DNA of 64,000 nt, taken from contig NZ_FTOY01000008.1 of assembly GCF_900156885.1 (NCBI RefSeq), forward strand, positions 62,001 to 126,000, read 5' to 3'. Made by a program: the position numbers and the translations under genes. Shown here piece by piece: positions 45,396 through 52,446 of this stretch. Source of the DNA: Limosilactobacillus caccae. GTDB taxonomy: Bacteria; Bacillota; Bacilli; Lactobacillales; Lactobacillaceae. The number at the start of each line of letters is the position of its first letter. Positions within the stretch are counted from its first letter, which is position 1. The notes under the pieces are model-generated. The model saw only the letters and a list, made by a program, of their open reading frames with translations, searched no databases and was not told where the DNA came from.

Positions 45396-45432
45396 AGCGT
45401 AGAATTGCGGTAATTGACCGTCATTCTACGCT
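45396..45432. repeat. Long perfect-stem hairpin
   Basis: AGCGTAGAAT (45396-45405) pairs perfectly with ATTCTACGCT (45423-45432), with an inner CGGT/ACCG stem. No T-run follows, so termination is uncertain. It may end the broken gene or mark the edge of the decayed insertion sequence next to it. Confidence 0.55.
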
Positions 45433-45441
45433 GATTAAGTA

Positions 45442-45615
45442 TTAAAATAGTAAACGCAAGGACTCTCCTTTATCACTTTAGTAATCAAAACAAAGCAAAA
45501 AGAAGCGCTTGCATAATGGAAAACAGGAATGAATTAATGTTAAAGGTCATTCCAAAGTTCCCTTAACTAGGCGTTATTACTTGGCTGTTAGAAGTTGTCT
45601 TTATTAGCAGCTTAT
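45442..45615 (+). mobile_element. Decayed left end of an IS4-like insertion sequence (copy A)
   Basis: The sequence AAAATAGTAAACGCAAGGAC and what follows aligns with the block at 63203-63290 (AAAATAGAAAACGCAAGACT), which runs into a recognisable transposase N-terminus. Here a start (ATG near 45517) is followed after a deletion by a short segment encoding VITWLLEVVF, matching IITWLFEICF in the other copy. Multiple lesions make it non-functional. No right end was found; it stops near the end of the OsmC gene. Confidence 0.65.
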
Positions 45616-45621
45616 AACAGA

Positions 45622-46044
45622 TTATTGATTAGTCTGTATCTGTTTGGTGATAATCGGAACTTTGTTAACCAGGTTGTCCCTAACTGGACACGTTTCTTCC
45701 ATGAATTTTACAAAGCTCTCAATTTCTCTCTTACTTTTAGAAGTCCGAAAGTGGATATCTAGGTCAATTGTGTCAAAGCCAGGGCGGTTATTAGAAATTT
45801 CTCCCTGGAGAAGGATGTAAAGTGAACTGTATTCAAATTGTTCCTTTTTATAAAAAGATTCAGCAACGATATCCTCACATGCACCTAAGGAAAAAAGTAG
45901 GCCTTCGTTAGGCGTAATCCCCTTATTGTAGCCGTTTTGTTTTTGAGTTGCTTCAAAAGTAGTTGTAAAGTCACGTGACTGAGAAACAAAAGTGAATGGT
46001 TCATCCGTGCTGGAAACAGTAGCCTTGAATGTTGTTAAAGACAT
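45622..46044 (-). CDS. OsmC/Ohr-like protein with both cysteines
   Basis: A 140-residue OsmC-superfamily protein. The first redox Cys is in LFSLGACEDIVAES and the second in EETCPVRDNLVN, the pair that in Ohr/OsmC proteins reduces organic or lipid hydroperoxides. The central acidic strand (GFDTIDLDIHF) is typical. It follows its Cys-less paralogue by 13 bp and is co-transcribed with it, divergently from a MarR regulator. Confidence 0.85.
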   Translation of the reverse strand: MSLTTFKATVSSTDEPFTFVSQSRDFTTTFEATQKQNGYNKGITPNEGLLFSLGACEDIVAESFYKKEQFEYSSLYILLQGEISNNRPGFDTIDLDIHFRTSKSKREIESFVKFMEETCPVRDNLVNKVPIITKQIQTNQ

Positions 46045-46057
46045 TGCAAATTACCTC

Positions 46058-46495
46058 CTAGTCTTTAATGATATTACTAATATTTACATTGGTGCCGTTT
46101 GCAAGAGTGTCAAAGATAGGGGAGTTTTGCTCAATTAATTGTACGAATCTTTGACATTCTTCTTTACTATGTTGTGTTTTGAAATCATAGGAAATCCGAA
46201 TTTCTTGGAAACCATTTCGCACGTTGGGGTCACCCATAAAGCCACGAAAATCAAGGTCACCTTCAAGAGAAATCACCAGTTTTTCGTAATTAAATAAATT
46301 ATCATCAGCAATTTTTCTTGCTGTTTCTTGAAGAGAGGCTCCTAAGGCACCGAGTTCCATTTCAACAGGGTTGAGTCCTGTATTAGCCCCACCAATATCC
46401 TCTGGTTCATCAAGAATATTGTGGATTCCCCGAGTATGAGCATCTACTTGTAGACTAAGATTTGTTTTCCTAGCAGTCGCACTGTATTTCTTCAT
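46058..46495 (-). CDS. OsmC-family protein with Ser at both cysteine positions
   Basis: A 145-residue OsmC-fold protein (GLNPVEMELGALGASLQETARKIAD; later QLIEQNSPIFDTLANG). Ser replaces Cys in both redox positions, so peroxidase chemistry of the Ohr kind is not expected. It may be a structural partner of the Cys-containing paralogue, a ligand-binding protein, or an enzyme of another type. AGGAGT lies 4-9 nt before the start on the minus strand. Confidence 0.8.
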   Translation of the reverse strand: MKKYSATARKTNLSLQVDAHTRGIHNILDEPEDIGGANTGLNPVEMELGALGASLQETARKIADDNLFNYEKLVISLEGDLDFRGFMGDPNVRNGFQEIRISYDFKTQHSKEECQRFVQLIEQNSPIFDTLANGTNVNISNIIKD

Positions 46496-46563
46496 TTTTT
46501 AAGACTCCTTTCACGGCATAAAGCGCTTACATAAATATTATATTATTATATCAATTTAAATCA

Positions 46564-46579
46564 ATAGTTAGTTAACTAT
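46564..46579. promoter_or_regulatory. MarR-type operator between the osmC-like genes and marR
   Basis: ATAGTTA-GT-TAACTAT is a perfect 7-bp inverted repeat with a 2-bp centre, the usual size and base content of MarR-family operators. It lies between the divergent start codons, where one regulator dimer could control both directions. Confidence 0.75.
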
Positions 46580-46621
46580 CTATTTTAAAAACGTGATATG
46601 ATGAAGACGGAGGATAAGAGC

Positions 46622-47062
46622 ATGGAAAAATTCACTTTGCAAAGCTGTATGATGTTTACTACTAACCATGGTGCTAAGCTTTTTCAATCAGTTCTCACGC
46701 AAAAACTGAAAACAGTTGAAATTAATTACAATACCTGGCTAGCTTTATACTTCATTAATTCAAATAATAAGATAACTCAAAATAATTTAGCAAAATTGGT
46801 CGGCATTACGGGACCTAGTATGGTTAAAATTGTTGAAAAAATGAGGCAGGCTGGGTTAGTAGATGAAGAAAAAGACGAGCAAGACCATCGTCAAAAACAT
46901 ATCTATCTTACTAATCAAGGTATTGAAAAGTATGATCAAGCACTCAAAATTGTTACGGATTATCAAACCTTAATGACTTCAGGGGTAAGTCAATCAGACC
47001 TTAATACTGCTGCAACTGTTATAAATAAGATGATTGAGAACGCACAGCAGGAATTAGAGTGA
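46622..47062 (+). CDS. MarR family regulator, possibly redox-sensing
   Basis: A 146-residue winged-helix regulator: LVGITGPSMVKIVEKMRQAGLVDEEKDEQDHRQKHIYLTNQG is the recognition helix and wing. A Cys near residue 9 (LQSCMMFTTN) occupies a place similar to the peroxide-sensing Cys of OhrR (ENQLCFLLYA), and the divergent genes are OsmC-like, which suggests thiol-based control. I choose ATG 46622, 8 nt after GGAGG; ATG 46598 precedes that site. Confidence 0.88.
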   Translation: MEKFTLQSCMMFTTNHGAKLFQSVLTQKLKTVEINYNTWLALYFINSNNKITQNNLAKLVGITGPSMVKIVEKMRQAGLVDEEKDEQDHRQKHIYLTNQGIEKYDQALKIVTDYQTLMTSGVSQSDLNTAATVINKMIENAQQELE

Positions 47063-47074
47063 GCTTACTATAAA

Positions 47075-47105
47075 TAAAAAACGAGGCAGCGGATACTGTC
47101 TCGTT
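47075..47105 (-). terminator. Terminator of the 41-residue gene (may also stop marR)
   Basis: AACGAGGCAG (47080-47089) and CTGTCTCGTT (47096-47105) pair perfectly. On the minus strand the stem is followed by TTTTTT; on the plus strand the T-run is missing. Confidence 0.75.
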
Positions 47106-47134
47106 AAAAGTATAAGTAAGTTGCTTTAAAAAAG

Positions 47135-47260
47135 TTATTCGCTCAGTTTCTTGGCGTCAGCATCAATTCTTGCAAGGCCAGAACCATCTGGCTTCTTGCT
47201 GCCACGCTTTTCCATGGCCTTCCGTGCCATTTCCTTACGCTCTTGCTTACTAAGTGCCAT
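47135..47260 (-). CDS. 41-residue basic protein of unknown function
   Basis: Codes for MALSKQERKEMARKAMEK, then RGSKKPDGSGLARIDADAKKLSE. The RBS AAAGAGG lies upstream on the minus strand and a strong terminator follows, so it looks like a genuine small gene. It is rich in Lys, Arg and Ala, probably helical and soluble, with no membrane segment. I do not recognise a named family. Confidence 0.7.
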   Translation of the reverse strand: MALSKQERKEMARKAMEKRGSKKPDGSGLARIDADAKKLSE

Positions 47261-47644
47261 TTCACTTCGCCTCTTTCCAAAAGCTTCGGGTCGCTAACAT
47301 TTAGCTCCCGTGATCATTATAGTTCAGTATGCCAAAAATGCAAAAGCTTGTAGTTAACTCTTAAGTATTAGTTACCTAAATCAAGCATTTGATAGCCTGG
47401 TTATAATAGTAAGGATGATGGGTGAAAATTAACTAGGAGGATGCTCATGATCCTTAGCTAACGAATGAGTGGCACAAAGTAAAAGCGATACCTGAATTAA
47501 AAAAGGTGTCGTTAATTTGTATGAGGGGGCACTGAGGGGGCAACATTATGTTATTTTCTTGGAGTTTGTCGACATTTTCTCAGAAAAATAATGATTATAA
47601 ATTTCCCTCAATCCCTTTGTAGACTTGAAGAAAGGTTGATATAT
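47261..47644. other. Long intergenic region before msrA with repeats
   Basis: No gene is supported in these 384 bp. A perfect -10 TATAAT is at 47402-47407 without a clear -35. A strong RBS (TAGGAGG) precedes a six-codon frame (MLMILS) at 47441-47461. A 10-bp stem with G-T pairs lies at about 47488-47516, and a direct repeat TGAGGGGGCA occurs twice with an 11-bp period (47522-47531 and 47533-47542). Confidence 0.6.
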
Positions 47645-48175
47645 ATGAGTTTAGATACAGCGATATTTGCCGGCGGATGTTTCTGGTGCATGGTGCAGCC
47701 GTTTGATACTTATCCGGGAATTGAAAAAGTCGAATCGGGTTACACTGGTGGTCACGTTCCTAACCCGACCTATGAGCAGGTCTGCTCAGGAACAACTGGT
47801 CACACGGAGGCGGTCAAAATCACTTTTGACCCGGACCAGGTTTCTTATAAGGAGCTTGTTGAAATTTATTGGCACCAGACCGATCCTACTGATGCAAGTG
47901 GGCAGTTTCAAGACCGGGGCGATAATTACCGGCCAGTGATTTTCGTCAAGGATGAAGAACAGCGACGGATAGCCGTGGCATCAAAGCAGGCCCTGCAAGA
48001 AAGTGGGCAGTTTGGCGATGATAAGATTGTCACCACCATTGAAGATGCGCAACCATTTTACCCCGCAGAAGACTACCACCAAGATTTTTATAAGAAGGAC
48101 CCACAACGCCTTGCCTTAGAAGAAGCTGGTGGCCGGCAGCAATTTATTGAAAAGCACTGGCGAGATAATAAGTAG
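47645..48175 (+). CDS. msrA: Peptide-methionine (S)-S-oxide reductase
   Basis: Repairs oxidised methionine in proteins. The active-site motif [12 protein letters not shown] is at residues 8-19, and [27 protein letters not shown] is typical of MsrA. Length is 176 residues. It starts at ATG 47645 after AGAAAGG; the frame is open further upstream but the conserved part begins here. It extends the peroxide/thiol theme of the neighbouring OsmC locus. Confidence 0.96.
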   Translation: MSLDTAIFAGGCFWCMVQPFDTYPGIEKVESGYTGGHVPNPTYEQVCSGTTGHTEAVKITFDPDQVSYKELVEIYWHQTDPTDASGQFQDRGDNYRPVIFVKDEEQRRIAVASKQALQESGQFGDDKIVTTIEDAQPFYPAEDYHQDFYKKDPQRLALEEAGGRQQFIEKHWRDNK

Positions 48176-48274
48176 GATAAAAGTAAACTTGCTTGTGTTA
48201 ACTTTGGCTGTAGTGAGTGTTTTTTAGCGACCTTGTAGATCCCAGAAGTGGATATGCATTGATGAAATATTAGG

Positions 48275-48308
48275 AAGCGTGTGCCATTACAGTGGTCCAT
48301 GCTTTTTT
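48275..48308 (+). terminator. Terminator of msrA
   Basis: AAGCGTG pairs with CATGCTT (one G-T pair), with GCCA/TGGT inside, followed by TTTTTT. Confidence 0.7.
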
Positions 48309-48455
48309 AGCTTGCAAAATATGGCTACTATGGCAAAATTGACTGTAGTTTGACTACTGATTTATAAAGTTTTTAAAAATAATTTAAAAATAGTGGAAAA
48401 ACAGGGGGCAAGTTCTTTATTATAAAAGGTAGTTATTTAGACAAGGAGCATGCTT

Positions 48456-49343
48456 ATGGCGAGTGTAGAGACTAATAGTGGTGCACTTGATGTATCTCAA
48501 GTGATTAACCAACAGATTATAACGAAGATTAAGTATTTGCGACAGTTCAATGATGCAATCTCTAACCACCGGGACCGGGAAATCTACCAATTATTAGATA
48601 ACCAGCGGTACGCAAAAGAGATTGAACATCGGGAACAGCAGCCAAACGACAAGGGAGTAATGAATCTGGTCGATGATTTGGCTGACCAATTGAGCAACTA
48701 CCTCAGTGTTAACCTAATTAAGTATTTAGGTAAGACCTACCCATTCTTTTACTACGAAGAATACCAAATGGGCCATTACCGGATTTACTTTGGTAACTGG
48801 TGGGACCGGCGTCAATTTGGGGAACTAGATGTTTTGAATGTCCGTTTTTCCTTTGACCAGACTGAATATGATAAGTTACAGACGGCATTTGAGCTGTCCC
48901 GTGACAATAAGCGTTACAATAGCGAACGGATCAACAAGATCTCCAGCGAAAATGACCGCCTGCAAGATTTGATCGACCACCAACAAGAACGAGAAGAAAA
49001 GCGGAACGAACTGCAAGAACAGCTAAAAGACGTTAGTTCTCGTTCTGGTATCTGGGAATCTAGTCGAAACAAGGAGAGCCGGCAAGAGATCGTTGACCAG
49101 TTGCAAAAGCTAGAGGAGCAAGAAAAGGAAGCCCGGACAGCAGTCCAAACGATTAAGGACAACGAACGGGTAGTGTTGTCCTTATCAAAGGAAAACACGA
49201 TCCTCAGTTATGAGCAAAAGAGCATTATTGATACCTTTGGTAGTTTTGAAGACTTTGAACTAGCCAATCGCAACCTTTATGCTAACTACTTAGCAAGTCT
49301 TAACGGCGAAAACGGAAAGCAGGTGGATGACGATGAGCAATAA
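48456..49343 (+). CDS. Coiled-coil protein of unknown function (operon gene 1)
   Basis: A 295-residue protein with no signal or TM helix. Residues 1-140 look globular and are rich in Tyr and Trp (YPFFYYEEYQMGHYRIYFGNWWD). Residues about 145-250 are a strongly predicted coiled coil (ERINKISSENDRLQDLIDHQ and QEIVDQLQKLEEQEKEA), followed by a short helical end. Such proteins are sometimes labelled SbcC-like because of the coiled coil only; there is no Walker motif. ATG 48456 lies 7 nt after AAGGAG. It overlaps the next gene by 11 bp. Confidence 0.8.
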   Translation: MASVETNSGALDVSQVINQQIITKIKYLRQFNDAISNHRDREIYQLLDNQRYAKEIEHREQQPNDKGVMNLVDDLADQLSNYLSVNLIKYLGKTYPFFYYEEYQMGHYRIYFGNWWDRRQFGELDVLNVRFSFDQTEYDKLQTAFELSRDNKRYNSERINKISSENDRLQDLIDHQQEREEKRNELQEQLKDVSSRSGIWESSRNKESRQEIVDQLQKLEEQEKEARTAVQTIKDNERVVLSLSKENTILSYEQKSIIDTFGSFEDFELANRNLYANYLASLNGENGKQVDDDEQ

Positions 49344-50385
49344 TCGGATCGTTACTTCACCAAGTGAACGGGTACAAGCACTATCCGCTTCATTCAAAGA
49401 TGTTTTAAGCCTTGGGCAGCGCTACGTGGCCTTACTTGACCAATTAGCAGCGACTGACCGGGCAGCTGATTTATTAGCGGCAACGACGAAGCTGGCGAAG
49501 ATGGACCTCGCCAATGCCTTCGTTGATTTTCCACCGCACTACCGGGCTAACGACTATTACTTAATCTTTATGGACCGCCTGCTAAAGATGCACGGTGACA
49601 CTGCCATTAAAGTGAGTGAAAATGAGATTAGCCACCAGTTTGAGGCGACCGCTGATTCTATCGGCGAGGAAGCAATTTTTAAGTTTGAGATTGACAGTCG
49701 GGGAGAAGCAGCCTTTACTGAGCAGAACCAGCATGAACCACTATTCTACTTGAGCCTGGCGGACCGGTTAATGCAGTTTAACAACCGGGCCCTAGTAAAT
49801 TACTTCATCGTCTATGCATTGCAACATCATACTGACTTGGAATTGCGGGATGCAGTTAAACCGTTGATTGCCTTTGCTAAGTACCTTCAAGAAGACCTGG
49901 ACTTTACGATTGACCTTGGTATCTTAGCTACCGCCAATGATCGACGCTTTATGCTTGATAAGCCGGACTTAGCCTTAACCGTGATCGACCGGTTATTCGT
50001 TGCGACGGCGGACCAGGACTATATGCTAATGAACTTACCACATAATAATGGGGCGGAGTTATTGCTTGACCATGACACCAAGCTGGACATTGCCTTTGAC
50101 CCTGATGACTATAGTCAAGAATGGGCCTTTATGGTCAAGGATCCGGATGAGCAGATTTCGTTCTTCGATGTCTTGCTCCATTATGACCTGGTACGGAAGT
50201 GGTACCTTGATGATCGTGATGCCTTGGCGGTACGGACGGACCACATGGTTTTGGCAAGCGATGATGACCAGCTGCTTGACGAGCCGGTGAGTCCAGTTGA
50301 GGATTTGCCAGCAGAAGAGCCGTCGACTGATGAGCCAGCAGATGACCAGGAAGAACGCGCTGAAGACGACCAAGAAGATAAATAA
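49333..50385 (+). CDS. Acidic-tailed protein of unknown function (operon gene 2)
   Basis: A 350-residue soluble protein. About residues 1-310 form a mixed alpha/beta region with no motif I recognise. The C-terminal 35 residues are an acidic, Pro-rich, likely disordered tail (SPVEDLPAEEPSTDEPADDQ). It starts at ATG 49333, 6 nt after AGGTGG, inside the end of gene 1, so translation is coupled and the two proteins probably work together. Confidence 0.8.
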   Translation: MSNNRIVTSPSERVQALSASFKDVLSLGQRYVALLDQLAATDRAADLLAATTKLAKMDLANAFVDFPPHYRANDYYLIFMDRLLKMHGDTAIKVSENEISHQFEATADSIGEEAIFKFEIDSRGEAAFTEQNQHEPLFYLSLADRLMQFNNRALVNYFIVYALQHHTDLELRDAVKPLIAFAKYLQEDLDFTIDLGILATANDRRFMLDKPDLALTVIDRLFVATADQDYMLMNLPHNNGAELLLDHDTKLDIAFDPDDYSQEWAFMVKDPDEQISFFDVLLHYDLVRKWYLDDRDALAVRTDHMVLASDDDQLLDEPVSPVEDLPAEEPSTDEPADDQEERAEDDQEDK

Positions 50386-50391
50386 TCAATT

Positions 50392-50425
50392 GGGACTGCG
50401 ACATCTGTCAGGTCCCTTTATTATT
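50392..50425 (+). terminator. Possible attenuator between operon genes 2 and 3
   Basis: GGGAC-TG pairs with CA-G-GTCCC (one bulge), followed by a T-rich but interrupted tract. Gene 3 starts 20 bp later with its own RBS and no evident promoter, so partial read-through is likely. Confidence 0.5.
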
Positions 50426-50444
50426 TAACTGGGAAGGAGAAAAA

Positions 50445-50963
50445 ATGTTTAATATCACAAAGATGCTCCACGAAATTATTGACCTAGAGCTAGAAGTTGA
50501 TGACGCTAAGGAATTGATGATCGGCCCGGACGCCCGCCGGCAGACGATTTTTGTTGAACTTGACCAGGCCTTGTCACGGATGGCCGCAGCGGCTGGCTGG
50601 TATAAGGTGGTTAACCCGGTCGAGCTGGACCATTCCCGGTTAACGAAAGAATATGCCCAGGCAGTGGCGTTAATGCTGTTATTCAGTGCCAAGATGCAGT
50701 GGACGCACCTGGATGTTTTAGATGAAGCGACGGCTAACCGCATTACGGCTGCTAAACAGTCGACCAAGCTGGCGGACCTTAATAAGTCTTACCTAGCAAT
50801 TAAGCATTTCTTAAACGATGGCTATTACAACCACCAGCAGGAGAGCTTTCGCCATGCCTGGCACCTGTTATTAAAGATGGGCCTCGTTGACTGGCAATTG
50901 ACAGTTAGCGAAGTCACTGCTGCTTATGAGAAAATGCTTGCTGAGCAACGTGCGGCACTATAA
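50445..50963 (+). CDS. All-helical protein, weakly like dimeric dUTPase/MazG fold (operon gene 3)
   Basis: A 172-residue protein predicted to be all alpha. The order of segments (LHEIIDLELEVDD, TIFVELDQALSRMAAAAGWY, EYAQAVALMLLFSAKM, FRHAWHLLLKMGL, VSEVTAAYEKM) recalls the dimeric dUTPase family (dUTPase_2). However, the metal-binding ExxE and ExxD motifs appear as ELDQ and EYAQ, so catalytic activity is doubtful. It starts after GGAAGGAG and ends the operon. Confidence 0.45.
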   Translation: MFNITKMLHEIIDLELEVDDAKELMIGPDARRQTIFVELDQALSRMAAAAGWYKVVNPVELDHSRLTKEYAQAVALMLLFSAKMQWTHLDVLDEATANRITAAKQSTKLADLNKSYLAIKHFLNDGYYNHQQESFRHAWHLLLKMGLVDWQLTVSEVTAAYEKMLAEQRAAL

Positions 50964-50980
50964 TGAATTTAAAATAGGAA

Positions 50981-51013
50981 AGAGGCTGGAACCAATGATT
51001 CCAACCTCTTTTT
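50981..51013. terminator. Terminator between operon gene 3 and the 44-residue gene
   Basis: AGAGG-CTGGAA pairs with TTCC-AACCTCT, followed by TTTTT. The genes on the two sides converge here. Confidence 0.8.
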
Positions 51014-51032
51014 ATGTTGAACGGATAAAAGA

Positions 51033-51167
51033 TTAAGCTTTTCGATCTCGTAAGTGATTGTTTGAAGCGCCGTGCTTGCCAGCCTCTTGATTGTTGAGGG
51101 TGCCAAACATAACTTCACCAATCACTGACGCAACCAAGATTAAAACAATAATAAAAAATGGTAGCAT
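51033..51167 (-). CDS. 44-residue single-TM small protein
   Basis: Codes for a peptide starting MLPFFIIVLILVASVIGEV: one TM helix (about 3-21), then a polar tail MFGTLNNQEAGKHGASNNHLRDRKA. GAGGTGAT upstream on the minus strand is a strong RBS. No toxin family is recognised; it lacks the usual hydrophobic-plus-basic pattern of type I toxins such as Fst. Function unknown. Confidence 0.7.
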   Translation of the reverse strand: MLPFFIIVLILVASVIGEVMFGTLNNQEAGKHGASNNHLRDRKA

Positions 51168-51311
51168 ATAAATCACCTCAAAAAGCAATCTCTACCTAAT
51201 AGATTAGGGTGAAAAATAAGCTTTTGCAACAATTCTGTAACATTCTTAAGCTGATTTAAGAAAATGTTTAGAAAGTTAATGGATCCTTTAATATTAAAGG
51301 TAAAATCCTTT

Positions 51312-51348
51312 TTAAAACAAAATGAAGCTAGCAAACACTAGCTTCATT
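51312..51348 (-). terminator. Terminator of tRNA-Arg
   Basis: ATGAAGCTAG and CTAGCTTCAT form a perfect 10-bp stem; read on the minus strand it is followed by TTTTGTTTT. Confidence 0.85.
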
Positions 51349-51353
51349 GCTGA

Positions 51354-51427
51354 TGAGGCGAGAGGGACTTGAACCCTCAACCCTCGGTTTAGAAGACCGA
51401 TGCTCTATCCAGTTGAGCTACCGCCTC
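51354..51427 (-). tRNA. tRNA-Arg (anticodon TCT)
   Basis: The minus strand folds as a complete cloverleaf of 74 nt: acceptor GAGGCGG/TCGCCTC, D stem GCTC/GAGC, anticodon stem TCGGT/ACCGA with loop CTTCTAA (anticodon TCT), T stem GAGGG/CCCTC with TTCAAGT. The next bases are TCA, so CCA is not encoded and must be added. Confidence 0.95.
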
Positions 51428-51606
51428 AGACAAAATTAAGTATATAATTTCTGGTCAAGCATTGTCAATGTGAAAAAGCAAATATAATTTTTTTCTTAAA
51501 ATAAATTGCTTGTTTGACAAACCGCTTTCATGACAACTATACTTTAAATTAGTAGAAGTACGAAAGTGGGAAGAACTTAAGCTGGATATGGAAGGATGAT
51601 GATTAA

Positions 51607-52248
51607 ATGGCCGTAAATAAGACAGACCCGCGCGTAGTCAAGACACGGAATAGTCTACGCAAGGCGCTTGTTTATCTGATGAGACGTGAAAAGCTTGAAG
51701 ACATCAGCGTCCAAAAGATTACTGAAACTGCCAACATCACCCGGGGAACATTCTACCTGCATTATAAGGATAAGCATGATTTTATTGAGTCCGCCATGCA
51801 CGAGATCATCAATGAGTTCTTTAGCCAAGTAATGGTAGATAGTAATGATTTCCGCCTAGCAAAAGGGCGAACGGTACAGGTATTCTCACTGTGCAAGGCG
51901 TTTCAGTGCATTGGAAATGATGCTGATATTTTTGATGTTTTACTGAATAACGAAAAGAATAATTTCTTTTATGAACAACTTTACAATCGGCTGGACAATG
52001 AGATGACACGATTTAGTGAACAAATCTATGGAAACCAGCAATTGGAAGTTCCGCTCAATTTGCAGATTGCCTTTGTTGATTCCGCATTCTTAGGCTTAGT
52101 AAGTCGCTGGCTTGCAGATGGCATGATTTACACACCGCGGTACATGACCCAAAGTGTTGCCAGAATGTTAGAACAATATAGTAGCGACAGCGCTTCGCTG
52201 GTCAATTTCTTTGATTGGGAACCAGCGCCATCCCTCAAAGAAATGTGA
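51607..52248 (+). CDS. TetR family transcriptional regulator
   Basis: A 213-residue regulator with an N-terminal HTH (RNSLRKALVYLMRREKLEDISVQKITETANITRGTFYLHYKDK) and a TetR_C-type ligand domain ending in VARMLEQY. It resembles the DhaS/YbiH-like TetR proteins with a C_7 domain of lactobacilli. No adjacent target is obvious; the divergent neighbour is the tRNA gene. Confidence 0.9.
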   Translation: MAVNKTDPRVVKTRNSLRKALVYLMRREKLEDISVQKITETANITRGTFYLHYKDKHDFIESAMHEIINEFFSQVMVDSNDFRLAKGRTVQVFSLCKAFQCIGNDADIFDVLLNNEKNNFFYEQLYNRLDNEMTRFSEQIYGNQQLEVPLNLQIAFVDSAFLGLVSRWLADGMIYTPRYMTQSVARMLEQYSSDSASLVNFFDWEPAPSLKEM

Positions 52249-52258
52249 TTGCTACGGT

Positions 52259-52289
52259 AAAAGTCGGGGAATAGTTCACCGGCTTTTTT
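52259..52289 (+). terminator. Terminator of the TetR gene
   Basis: AAGTCGG pairs with CCGGCTT (G-T allowed), followed by TTTTTT. Confidence 0.82.
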
Positions 52290-52312
52290 CTTTGGAAAAT
52301 CTGGAGAAATAG

Positions 52313-52341
52313 TTGACGGTGCATGAAATATTTGCTATCAT
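52313..52341 (+). promoter_or_regulatory. Promoter of rplU-prp-rpmA
   Basis: TTGACG (52313-52318) and TATCAT (52336-52341) have a 17-bp spacer; the -10 is also extended by TTTGC. Confidence 0.8.
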
Positions 52342-52347
52342 ACAAAC

Positions 52348-52446
52348 GTTGTATTTGTGAACCAACAACTACAACCGCACGTTACCAAGTTTAAAGCAAC
52401 TGCTGCTTGGAGCGGCGAGTCTGAGATATTAAGGAGGTGCACAAAG
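52348..52446 (+). promoter_or_regulatory. L21 leader RNA
   Basis: About 95 nt between the promoter and rplU match the position and size of the L21 leader of Firmicutes, with ACTGCTGCTTGGAGCGGCGAGT as a likely stem region before AAGGAGG. Autoregulation by L21 is inferred from the family; I did not fold the whole leader. Confidence 0.6.

Noticed and set aside
47441-47461. Six-codon frame after a strong RBS (MLMILS) as a regulatory leader peptide
   Set aside because: No terminator-antiterminator follows and the codons do not suggest attenuation; kept only as a note in the intergenic entry.
48456-50963. Phage-defence system in the three-gene unknown operon
   Set aside because: No nuclease, NTPase, TIR, methyltransferase or reverse transcriptase motif is visible in any of the three proteins; unknown function is the honest call.
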